NCBI RefSeq assembly: GCF_007004655.1
Contig: NZ_ML660100.1
Location: 1-50,542, forward strand
Direction of reading: 5' to 3'
From: Exilibacterium tricleocarpae
GTDB taxonomy: Bacteria; Pseudomonadota; Gammaproteobacteria; Pseudomonadales; Cellvibrionaceae
Length of the DNA stretch: 50,542 nt
In this document: positions 8,024 through 15,366 of the stretch, one piece after another
Layout of the letters: the number at the start of each line of letters is the position of its first letter
Numbering within the stretch: the stretch's first letter is position 1
Translations under genes and position numbers: made by a program
The notes under the pieces: generated by a model
What the model was told of the DNA's origin: nothing
Database searches by the model: none
What the model saw: the letters and a program-made list of their open reading frames with translations, nothing else

Positions 8024-8752
8024 GTGAACAGCAAAGTCTCTACTGCCGGCAATCAAATCGATTTTGAGCGCATCGCCCACGACGTGGTCCAGGAACTGGT
8101 CAATGACCCCGACTTCAAAGAACTGGATCACCACCACTGTGGCTGCTACGAGGGCCTGCTTGCCAATATGCTGGTGCAGACCAACCCCGACGACAGTGTC
8201 GACAAAACAGTAAGCGACTACCTGGCCGATATCGATCGGCGCTGGAACGACCTGCCGGTGCCGTCTGCCGAGCCCAGCGAGGCCGATATTTTCGCCATGG
8301 CCAGTCTGGTTTACCACATCTTTGGCTTTATTGCCGAGGTTGCCGGTTTGACGCTGCCGCCTACCCCCGGGAAGGGCACGCTGGAGAAGTTGGCGCGCCT
8401 GGTCCGTTCGAAGTACGAGCTGATTTTCAAGGCCATTGATGAGTTGAAGAAAATGATGGATGTTTCCGACGCCGCCAAGCGGGTGAAGTACTTCATCGGC
8501 GGTATGTACATTCTTTACAAAGGCGGGTTCAGTGCGCGTGAGGTCTATAAAATTATTTGGGCCGACCTGTCCTGGACCGAAAAAGCCTGGCGCATTACCG
8601 TGGTGTTGGCGCAATTGGTGCTGATGGTGGTGTCCGGCGGCGCCAGCGCCGTTGCCAAAGCGGTGGCGGCGGCGGCCTATCTGCTGTTGATTATCGACGA
8701 TCTGCGCAAAATCCTGGGCAGTGAAGCAGCACTGGAAGCGGCCACAGCTTAG
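8024..8752 (+). CDS. unknown 242-residue protein divergent from the LuxR-TPR regulator
   Basis: I do not recognise this family. The GTG start at 8024 is supported by the strong site aaggag (8011-8016). There is no signal peptide. Residues about 34-42 hold a dense metal-binding-like cluster, LDHHHCGCYE. The middle has a hydrophobic helix (IFAMASLVYHIFGFIAEVAG) and a Lys-rich amphipathic helix. Residues about 190-230 (ITVVLAQLVLMVVSGGASA, then AAAAYLLLIIDDL) form a helical hairpin able to enter membranes. Membrane-active helices with a soluble head would fit a small effector or bacteriocin-like protein, but this is inference. The shared upstream region of about 130 bases with the LuxR-TPR regulator suggests that the regulator acts on this gene. 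Confidence 0.65.
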   Translation: MNSKVSTAGNQIDFERIAHDVVQELVNDPDFKELDHHHCGCYEGLLANMLVQTNPDDSVDKTVSDYLADIDRRWNDLPVPSAEPSEADIFAMASLVYHIFGFIAEVAGLTLPPTPGKGTLEKLARLVRSKYELIFKAIDELKKMMDVSDAAKRVKYFIGGMYILYKGGFSAREVYKIIWADLSWTEKAWRITVVLAQLVLMVVSGGASAVAKAVAAAAYLLLIIDDLRKILGSEAALEAATA

Positions 8753-9110
8753 CCTCAGGCGCTAGGGGCAAAGGAGTGCCCCGGTCCCGGGCTATCGATA
8801 ACATGAGACTTGTGGAGATATCTGCGGCATAGCAAGCGACGCCCAAAGGTCAAAAAGCAAATATTCACTGCTTGGTTTTATCGGACGTGGAAACCAATTT
8901 TCCGGTTTGCCGAAGTGGCCTTTGAACCCAGCGAATAATAAGAAAAATTATATAGGCGCCTATTGTAGCCATATATCCGTTGACTGCTCTGTGTACTTAC
9001 TTTTACGCTGGACAACGTTGTCATCATGATTGGCAACGACAGTGGCTCTTCCTTAAATGCCTATCAACCCAAAAGTCTCAAACCTATTGATTTAGATATA
9101 AGGGGAAATG
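8753..9110. other. intergenic, no gene recognised
   Basis: A short inverted repeat, ggggca/tgcccc, at 8765-8782 follows the previous stop but has no T-run, so it is at best a weak terminator. The rest is AT-rich towards 9100, where aggggaa forms the ribosome-binding site of the next gene. I see nothing else. Confidence 0.4.
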
Positions 9111-10058
9111 ATGAAGAAAAAATATAAACACACGAAAATTGCCCTGATAGGGTTTGTGTTGGTATCCGGCCAGGTTTCAGCCGACTGTCCGGACTGGCTT
9201 GAGCTCAAGCCCGGTGCCGGTTCAGTTGTTGGCAGCTTGATCCACGACGGATGCGATGCCGTCGCAGATTTGGCACAGAATACGGCATTGGGGCTGCTGA
9301 ACAGCATCGGCATTGCTTTGGGTATTCTTCAACCCAAACCGGATACACCCGCGCTGGTCGATCTCACCGAAGCTTCACTGCAAAAAATTGAAGACATTAT
9401 AGAGCGCCAGATCAGCAGCCATCTGCGCGAATATGCTTACTCCGATTTCGAGGGCAGAGCCGCCGCAATTGAGCAGGGCACGATACACTATGATGCGATT
9501 GTCGATGAAGGGGTGAAGTTGAGCTATTTGATGAACCGTTTTCTGCCTGATGTTTTTGAGATCACCAACGACGGGGTGTTCTTCAATGACCTCAACGACG
9601 ACACCTATGCCCTGTCCATACCTTACGCCGCCGTCGCAAATGCCTATCTCAATCTGGTAAACAGGGCGGTAAATAATGGTCAATACGACGTATACACTGC
9701 ATTTACGATTGTCAGGGATATTCGCAACAGACTGTGGGCATTGAATCAATCGCTTTATAGCACATTGAGACGGCAAGTAACCACGGTCCAATCCTATGGC
9801 TGTTACAGCCTGCAACCCAATGATCCCCGTTATCACTGTCGTATCAGCGTCCGCTCCCCTGCGGGTAGCGCAGAATTCACTTCCGATGACTTTCCGCCGG
9901 GAACGCCCCCCATTGCCATAGAGGCGGCGGCCGGGAGTTTTGCCGTTGAAATGGCCCAGAAAATGTATGATGACGTGGATAAAGTTCATCTGATAAGAAA
10001 CACGCTGAACTTATACGACCTGTATAAAGAGAAATGGGAGATTAGCAGTAACTGGTAG
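9111..10058 (+). CDS. exported protein resembling the delta-endotoxin helical domain
   Basis: A 315-residue protein with a clear Sec signal peptide (MKKKYKHTKIALIGFVLVSG, cleavage probably after QVSA). The mature part resembles in layout the N-terminal helix bundle of three-domain Cry (delta-endotoxin) proteins. It has a Gly-rich opening with GSLIHDG, a helix like that of LIxQxI (SLQKIEDIIERQISSHLREY), an acidic amphipathic helix, and the helix IPYAAVANAYLNLVNRAV, which recalls the Cry central helix YAQAANLHLLLLRDA. The receptor-binding beta domains of Cry toxins are absent; the end is a short Cys-containing region (YGCYSL, YHCRIS). It may be a pore-forming or scaffold protein. The match is by eye. 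The ATG at 9111 fits the aggggaa site better than the ATG at 9108. Confidence 0.6.
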   Translation: MKKKYKHTKIALIGFVLVSGQVSADCPDWLELKPGAGSVVGSLIHDGCDAVADLAQNTALGLLNSIGIALGILQPKPDTPALVDLTEASLQKIEDIIERQISSHLREYAYSDFEGRAAAIEQGTIHYDAIVDEGVKLSYLMNRFLPDVFEITNDGVFFNDLNDDTYALSIPYAAVANAYLNLVNRAVNNGQYDVYTAFTIVRDIRNRLWALNQSLYSTLRRQVTTVQSYGCYSLQPNDPRYHCRISVRSPAGSAEFTSDDFPPGTPPIAIEAAAGSFAVEMAQKMYDDVDKVHLIRNTLNLYDLYKEKWEISSNW

Positions 10059-10193
10059 AGCCGGGGCTGGTCTGCCGTATGGCCGATATTTTATTGTTGA
10101 GTATCTGATCGCGTATAGTCGGTGCCATACTTATGCCGGTGTAAAACAACAGTATTGTACGCCCAGCCTATAGTATTATGGAGGTGCTGTATA

Positions 10194-10670
10194 ATGCTCC
10201 ATCAATTTAAGACGCTTGATGATCTGCGAAATATTATCAAGGAATTCGAGGGGTATTTAGCTCGACCCACTAGGCGTTTTAGTCACCCAACACTATATCG
10301 TAAACGCGATGTGCAAGATGGTGACACTCTTGTAAAAGGTGTAAGAAAGAAGGATTGGCTTTTCTCAGAGGATGGACAATGGATTCTGGCCCATGATCAA
10401 ATGGGGTTGTCTTTCTCATCACGCTGGCAACACTTGAAGGGTGTTTACAAGATGAAGGAAAAGCACAATCAGGGCGCAGTCGTCGATGTCTATTGGATTT
10501 TGGAGGAGGCCGATTTACCGCCCAAGATGAAGTTTGTTCCTGATCGTGGTAAGAAAGGGCATTACCTTCTCACAGTCACCGAGAGAATTACCTTGCAGCA
10601 ACTAGTTGATAAGTTAAAGTGGGTGGCCGATAGAATGTCCGTAATACGTAATGCGGAGAAAGCGCTATGA
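10194..10670 (+). CDS. putative Tse2-like toxin
   Basis: A 158-residue basic protein. The C-terminal 80 residues follow the pattern of Tse2-type ADP-ribosyltransferase-fold toxins: TLYRKRD near residue 34, MGLSFSS in the middle, then DVYWILEEADLPPKMKFVPD and GHYLLTVTERITLQQLVDKL. In that family the last segment reads IPxxLxVxxD, then HYTIxPA, then a helix. Tse2 of Pseudomonas aeruginosa is a cytotoxic effector neutralised by the immunity protein of the adjacent gene. The ATG at 10194 follows tggaggt nine bases upstream; an upstream in-frame ATG at 10122 lacks such a site. The stop overlaps the next start as ATGA. The gene is visibly more AT-rich than the core genes, as for acquired DNA. A recognisable catalytic residue cannot be named by eye. 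Confidence 0.5.
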   Translation: MLHQFKTLDDLRNIIKEFEGYLARPTRRFSHPTLYRKRDVQDGDTLVKGVRKKDWLFSEDGQWILAHDQMGLSFSSRWQHLKGVYKMKEKHNQGAVVDVYWILEEADLPPKMKFVPDRGKKGHYLLTVTERITLQQLVDKLKWVADRMSVIRNAEKAL

Positions 10671-10978
10671 TCGAATTTAGATACCAAGAAGAAAGAGCGG
10701 TAGCGTTGTACTTCGCTGAATTATTAGGTGATGCAAAAGCAAGCGATTTGCTGGAAACAGGTGTCGTTTCGACCAGCGAGGATGCAACCCATTTGAGCAA
10801 ATTTTTTTGGGCAATGGTGAACAAGTCGGCAGCCGAAAAAGCCAAAGGTAAAAACATAAAACTGCCCTGCGAAGGAAGCTCTGAGTATTGGACGGAAAAG
10901 CTTTACAACTCTATAGGGGGCTATCTCGAAAGTGTCGGATTTGGAAAAGAATGGGACACTGAAGTTGACAATGCATAA
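10667..10978 (+). CDS. putative immunity/antitoxin partner of the Tse2-like protein
   Basis: A 103-residue acidic protein whose ATG overlaps the stop of the toxin candidate (ATGA, 10667-10670), so the two are translationally coupled. The sequence is not one I recognise. It starts MIEFRYQEERAVALYFAELL, is predicted mostly helical, contains no signal peptide or membrane segment, and ends in an acidic tail. Acidic partner after basic protein, small size and overlap are the normal arrangement of toxin-immunity or toxin-antitoxin pairs. The assignment depends on the neighbour being a toxin. Confidence 0.5.
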   Translation: MIEFRYQEERAVALYFAELLGDAKASDLLETGVVSTSEDATHLSKFFWAMVNKSAAEKAKGKNIKLPCEGSSEYWTEKLYNSIGGYLESVGFGKEWDTEVDNA

Positions 10979-11492
10979 GGGGTAATCAGCCTGGCAATTT
11001 GAACGGGATATCGACTTTCATGCTTTCCGAAAATCCCCGGGGAAAGGTCAAATTTTGCTGCTAGCTAAGGCCACTCTGGATAAAAAGCAAGCACTACGAC
11101 CCCGGGCTTACGTTAATTGACTTATACGCGCCAATAACGCCGGTTTATGTGGCACAGTGCCTGCACGCACATGCCTAAAGTGGCACAGTTCAAGAGGTCG
11201 CTCGGTCTGTGTCAGACGACCGATAGCTTTTCTTCACGAATAATGCAGTGGTAGAGAAAGTTCCGCGACAAAAATCTCCAATATGCAGTAACACTTTTTC
11301 CTATTTTACAAGGCAGGGCGAATTTTTAGGTATCAGGTGTAACGCCTGGTGTGAAAAACAGCGCTGTGGCCACAGAGGATGGCGCCCAATGTCCTGGTGG
11401 TACTCTGGAGGAGGACCGTGTTCAGTGATCGCTTTTTTCAGCCAGGCAAAAACCTTTATAAAATTCAATCACAGACAGTGAGCCAAAATGTC
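10979..11492. other. intergenic, no convincing gene
   Basis: About 510 bases. A repeated ggcacagt element appears at about 11152 and 11174. Reading frames inside (for example 11248-11481) have no ribosome-binding site and no protein-like composition. The region should hold the promoter of the amidase-like gene at 11493. Confidence 0.4.
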
Positions 11493-12263
11493 ATGAAATC
11501 GTTTAACCTGCACTTTACTGATAGTGTTTTTAACAATAAGCCAAGTTTACTTGTTGTCGCTTTGTGTGCGTTGTTGGGAATGGCGCCCAACGTGTTTTCC
11601 GCGCCAGACCTTATCTATGAACCTTATGCGGCCTGGAATGGAAAAAAGGTGTATCTGTCGCCAGCTCGCCACAGCGACGCGGGCAGTCGCGGCGAGTGTC
11701 AGGGTTCCAGCGGTATGGGTACGTTGAACGAAAATACCGCAGCTTACCGGTTTGCTTTCTATGCGGCATCGGGCAATTATGTCGGCAGTGCAATATCCAC
11801 CAGTCCCAATAGAAACCTGAGGCGCAGGGGGTACAAGGTTCGCATCGGTCGGGGAACCGTTAGCTCGGCGATTCAAAATTCCAATGCCTGGGGCGCCACT
11901 GTCCATATCCCGATTCACAGCAATGCCAGATCAGAAAGCTGCGGTAACACGTTGGCCAATCGCCATGGTACGCACGTTATCTATAAGTCCTTTGGCAGCA
12001 CCGGGGGTGAGGGTCTTTCAGGGCACATCAAGGAAACTGTCGGTGTTTCAAGTCCCGGTACCAACGATTTGATCTGCCATAACAGCAGTAGTTGCACGCT
12101 CTTTAACTGTCTGGGGGAGCTTTGCAATACCGTCGCAAAAGCTGCTTACCTGGAGCGCGAGTTCCACACCTGGAATAGAGGCGCAAAGTGGATGCAAACC
12201 GATGAATACAATTCCTGGCGCCTGGGTTGGGCGGTCGATCGTTTTCTGGGATATCCCCGCTAA
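11493..12263 (+). CDS. exported N-acetylmuramoyl-L-alanine amidase-like zinc hydrolase
   Basis: A 256-residue exported protein. The signal peptide has a long N-region, a core LLVVALCALLGMA and a probable cleavage after VFSA (residue 37). The mature part follows the Amidase_3 pattern for cutting the MurNAc-L-Ala bond of peptidoglycan. It has VYLSPARHSDAG with metal His60, TLNENTA with metal Glu80, VHIPIHSNA with metal His142, and a late Glu in YLEREFHTW (Glu221 or 223) as catalytic base. The order H-E-H-E is the family order, though the first block is less like the usual LDPGHGG. Six or more Cys suggest disulfides and a periplasmic or secreted site. I chose the ATG at 11493 because it starts the signal peptide; the reading frame is open to 11379. 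A terminator follows at 12278-12304. Confidence 0.65.
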   Translation: MKSFNLHFTDSVFNNKPSLLVVALCALLGMAPNVFSAPDLIYEPYAAWNGKKVYLSPARHSDAGSRGECQGSSGMGTLNENTAAYRFAFYAASGNYVGSAISTSPNRNLRRRGYKVRIGRGTVSSAIQNSNAWGATVHIPIHSNARSESCGNTLANRHGTHVIYKSFGSTGGEGLSGHIKETVGVSSPGTNDLICHNSSSCTLFNCLGELCNTVAKAAYLEREFHTWNRGAKWMQTDEYNSWRLGWAVDRFLGYPR

Positions 12264-12277
12264 TCCTTTTGGTACGG

Positions 12278-12304
12278 AAAAGCGCCTCTCGAGTGGCGCT
12301 TTTT
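12278..12304 (+). terminator. rho-independent terminator after the amidase-like gene
   Basis: aaaagcgcc (12278-12286) pairs with ggcgctttt (12295-12303) around an 8-base loop and ends in a T-run. It lies 15 bases after the stop at 12263 and separates the amidase-like gene from the next gene. Confidence 0.85.
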
Positions 12305-12336
12305 GAACTTTAATTTAAGAGAGGGTAAACGACGTC

Positions 12337-13305
12337 ATGGGCAAAAAATATGTGCTGCTGGCTCTTTCCCTGGTAGTGACCACGGCAGTTGTTGCCATCG
12401 TGTTACAAGATGCGCATCGGGAAAGCTCCTTGGAAAGCCCCACGGCCAATGTGTCCAATGAAGAACCCCTTGCAGGTCAACAAACTGGTGAAAGTGCTCA
12501 ACTATTGCAGCCACAAGAGGATATCGAGCAACTGATGCAGGCGACAGCCACCCCAGGCGTATCGGAGTTGGCGAAATATCCGGGCTTTAGTAACAGTGAA
12601 GAAGACGAAGCGCAGTTCTCCAGGGAGGAAATGGCGCGCGAGGAATTGATTGCCGGCTGCATGAGAGAGAACGGCTATGAATATACGCCGGCACCTTCTG
12701 TCGTTGTCGATGAGGCCGCCATGAGCAATCCAGAGGAATTCGAGCGTTTGTTGCAAGAGAGTCTGTCAGACCCCAACGAGGTCTATGTCAATTCACTGTC
12801 AGTGGATATGCGCAAAGCCTATTACCAGACACTGACCGGTATGGATAACCCCAATGATCCCGAGGGGCAGGCGCACGATCTCGCAGCGTTCAGCGACAGT
12901 TGCGTCAATCGGGCCTATCGGGAAATACCCGGCGTGTATGCAAAGCGCAATCAGCTCAGCGAGGCATTGGAGGCGATGGAATTACGCATTGAAGAAGATG
13001 AACGAATAGTGCGCGCAACGGAAGACTGGTCCGAGTGTATGGGGGATCGGGGATATACCTTCTCAACTCCCGCGGATGTGCTGCGGCAAGCGGATGCGAG
13101 GCTGACAGATATCGATCAAAGCACAGTCGGCGCCCAAGCGCTGAGGTTAATCGGGGAAGAACTGAATGAGTCCGCCAAGGTTGCGGAAGACTGCCAACAA
13201 AAGACAGGGCTTGACGACATCCGGCGGCAGGTGAGGGTCGAATACGAAAACCAGTTTGTACGCAATCATCGGGCGGAACTGGGTGGCCGTAAACCCGAGA
13301 ATTAA
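12337..13305 (+). CDS. membrane-anchored or exported protein with repeated Cys-Gly-aromatic motif
   Basis: A 322-residue protein of unknown function. Residues 1-24 (KKYVLLALSLVVTTAVVAIV) form an N-terminal membrane anchor or signal peptide; a polar acidic linker follows to about residue 95. Two similar motifs appear, CMRENGYEYTPAP (Cys108) and CMGDRGYTFSTPA (Cys234). Each follows an acidic helix, and two more Cys (189 and 286) sit in helices after them, suggesting an internal duplication with two disulfide-stabilised halves. The C-x(4)-G-[YF] motif is also seen in uncharacterised exported proteins of other bacteria. Ribosome-binding site gagaggg precedes the ATG. The gene is convergent with the zincin gene at 13366, 60 bases away, and is separated from the amidase-like gene by a terminator. 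Confidence 0.65.
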   Translation: MGKKYVLLALSLVVTTAVVAIVLQDAHRESSLESPTANVSNEEPLAGQQTGESAQLLQPQEDIEQLMQATATPGVSELAKYPGFSNSEEDEAQFSREEMAREELIAGCMRENGYEYTPAPSVVVDEAAMSNPEEFERLLQESLSDPNEVYVNSLSVDMRKAYYQTLTGMDNPNDPEGQAHDLAAFSDSCVNRAYREIPGVYAKRNQLSEALEAMELRIEEDERIVRATEDWSECMGDRGYTFSTPADVLRQADARLTDIDQSTVGAQALRLIGEELNESAKVAEDCQQKTGLDDIRRQVRVEYENQFVRNHRAELGGRKPEN

Positions 13306-13365
13306 CGGTGTCGGTGCTGTGCGGCACTGCTGGCCGCACGATACCGCAACAGTTGGGGTCTTGTG

Positions 13366-14382
13366 TCAGAGATTGGGCAGGCCGGCGAACAGGTTGCCGT
13401 TTCTCTGCTGTGCTCCGCCTTGTTGCTGCGTGACGCCTACCCTGTTCTCGATCATCTGCTTTACGGAGTCTTCGATAGAGAAAGCATCGTACTCCATAGG
13501 GTGCGATGCATACATAGCGTAGATGTTATTGGGTCGAGCTGTATTGTTATTGTTCCTCGCGTTCGCCTGAACCATGGCGGTGGTCGGCTGGGCAGCCGTC
13601 CCGGTGGTACTATACTGTGCCTGCAGCCAGTCCTCGACTTCCTGGCGGATACTGGGCCGCTTAAACCACCCGGGTCTGGCCAAACGCGTGTAGGTGTCGA
13701 AGCTTGCCTGCGCATTATTGCTTGCTGCCTGGGCGATGTTGAGTGGGATATTCATCAGGTTCGCCACGCGTCCTGCTGTCAGGGTTCCCTGCCCGCCCCT
13801 TGCGATGGTGTCGAAATTGTCGATGGCATTGCGTACCGTGCCACGGCCCATTGCCTGCAGTGTTTTGTCTGCCGGCTGATCAGGGAACTCCAGGCGACCG
13901 CCGGCCAGCCCCTGGGCAATTCGGTAAAACTGCTCAGCGTGACGTATTTCATGATAAATGGTGCTGAATAACTTCAAGAATGCACCATAGGTGAGTGTGC
14001 CGTTGTTAAAATAAAACGAATTGAGCGTGCAGTTCCATGTTTGATGATTAAAATACGCGAGGGTGCTTACCGGTAGCGCTTGAAATACCAAGGGGGGAAC
14101 AGGCATAAATTGTACGGTTACCCGAATCGCGTCGTTGAGAAATCTCCGGCGCAGTTGCGGGTTGACGTTCAACCCGGGAGGCAGCCCCGGAGGGGGCGCC
14201 GGTGCAGCCGCCGCAGGTTGGGCCGGTTGGGCTGGCGCATTTGCCACTGGTCCTGTGTAACCGGCAGTCGCGTTGTGCGCGCCAATGGCATTGTAATAAT
14301 TGCCAATGTTGTTCCAGATGCACCAAAGTCTGTACATCCGATCTGCAAATGTAGCCATAGGCCCCTGGGCTTGTAACGACAT
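13366..14382 (-). CDS. HExxH zincin-type protein without signal peptide
   Basis: A 338-residue protein. Residues 1-40 are a helical N-terminus, 45-72 a Pro/Ala-rich linker, and the rest a predicted metallopeptidase-like domain. The zinc motif is IYHEIRHAEQ (His144, Glu145, His148), and a downstream HPMEYDAFSIED segment offers Glu297 as the likely third ligand, a spacing seen in gluzincin-like families. The C-terminus is Gln/Asn/Gly-rich. There is no signal peptide, so it either acts in the cytoplasm or is moved by a dedicated secretion or contractile-injection system, where such compact zincins are common cargo; this is inference. The start ATG at 14382 has a strong aaggagag site just upstream on the minus strand. 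Confidence 0.65.
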   Translation of the reverse strand: MSLQAQGPMATFADRMYRLWCIWNNIGNYYNAIGAHNATAGYTGPVANAPAQPAQPAAAAPAPPPGLPPGLNVNPQLRRRFLNDAIRVTVQFMPVPPLVFQALPVSTLAYFNHQTWNCTLNSFYFNNGTLTYGAFLKLFSTIYHEIRHAEQFYRIAQGLAGGRLEFPDQPADKTLQAMGRGTVRNAIDNFDTIARGGQGTLTAGRVANLMNIPLNIAQAASNNAQASFDTYTRLARPGWFKRPSIRQEVEDWLQAQYSTTGTAAQPTTAMVQANARNNNNTARPNNIYAMYASHPMEYDAFSIEDSVKQMIENRVGVTQQQGGAQQRNGNLFAGLPNL

Positions 14383-14689
14383 TTGGTCTCTCCTTGTAGT
14401 TGAGTGATTTCTCCGCCCACGCCCGCTTTGGTACGTTGTATTGACGGCTAATAAGCTTTACGCTGGCGCCGCCTATAAAGTTGCACTTTGGAAATTGCGC
14501 TGGGAAAGAGTGCCTCGCGAAAACGGGTCTACCCCCAAACCCATTGCATTCACGCAACGCATTAGCGAGAATCCCGGTACCGGAGTGCGCCGCCCAGTGC
14601 CGTAAAACGGCCTTTACAAACGACAAGCTGTCAGAATAGCGACAACCAAGTTCTTACTAAGACCTAACCAAAAAGCAGGGAGTGTGACT
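14383..14689. other. divergent intergenic region
   Basis: About 305 bases between the zincin gene (minus) and the lipoprotein gene (plus). It contains the aaggagag ribosome-binding site of the zincin gene (about 14389-14396) and cagggag (14676-14682) of the lipoprotein gene. No other feature is visible. Confidence 0.4.
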
Positions 14690-15331
14690 TTGCACAGTTT
14701 TTGGCGTATCTCGATTGTGGCTGTTCTGTTATTCGTGCTGGCGGGTTGCACCGGATTGACGCCCTCTGAGCCGTTGCCGCTGGCCGTTTCCATCAGCTTT
14801 AAGGCGCCCGAACGCAGCCGCTTTAGCGGCAAAGGCGCCGGAGCGGGCATGATGCTGTCCTCCACCATGGGGGCCGCCGGCGTCGCTATCGGCATCGCCA
14901 TCGATGAGGGCATCGGCAAGGATATCCAGGCGGCGGCAGATGCCGGCGGCATTGCCGTAAAACCGCTGCTGATGGCGACACTGCAAGGCCAGACACCTCT
15001 ACCCCTTGAGGAAATTGACACCGCAGCTGCCGGGCCAGCGAACTTGTCTATCACGGTCAAGCGCTACGGTTTTGTACTGCAACCGGGTGCCGGCGGTGAA
15101 GATCCCACCGCTGCGCAGTTTATTCTCTCGCTGAGCCGCGCCGGTGCAGATACCGGCAATCCCCTGGAGTTAAATTTCCCGGCGGACTTTGAGTGGCCCG
15201 GCGCCGGTCACCCTCCCACGGTGCCGCTGGCACAGCTCAAGGTGAGCGCCGCCGATATCGAGCACCTGTGGCGCGATGCGCTGCAGAGGATTTTCACCGA
15301 CAGCCGGGTTGCGACCCTGTTGCAGCAGTAG
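14690..15331 (+). CDS. predicted lipoprotein, unknown function (partly duplicated at 25532)
   Basis: A protein of about 213 residues with a type II signal peptide ending in a clear lipobox (FVLAGC), so it should be lipid-anchored in the outer or inner membrane. The mature part has a Gly/Ala-rich hydrophobic segment (GAGAGMMLSSTMGAAGVAIG) and no motif I can assign to an enzyme. The site aggag (14678-14682) is 7 bases before a TTG at 14690 and only 1 base before a GTG at 14684, so I prefer the TTG. The last 41 codons (15206-15331) recur as a diverged copy at 25532-25657, beyond the mannan locus. The gene is convergent with the mannanase gene, 35 bases away. Confidence 0.75.
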   Translation: MHSFWRISIVAVLLFVLAGCTGLTPSEPLPLAVSISFKAPERSRFSGKGAGAGMMLSSTMGAAGVAIGIAIDEGIGKDIQAAADAGGIAVKPLLMATLQGQTPLPLEEIDTAAAGPANLSITVKRYGFVLQPGAGGEDPTAAQFILSLSRAGADTGNPLELNFPADFEWPGAGHPPTVPLAQLKVSAADIEHLWRDALQRIFTDSRVATLLQQ

Positions 15332-15366
15332 TCAATACGTCATCCGGCTGCCGGACAAAAGCGCTG

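Noticed and set aside
11248-11481. A 77-codon frame before the amidase-like gene
   Set aside because: Atypical composition, no ribosome-binding site, and it overlaps the probable promoter region.
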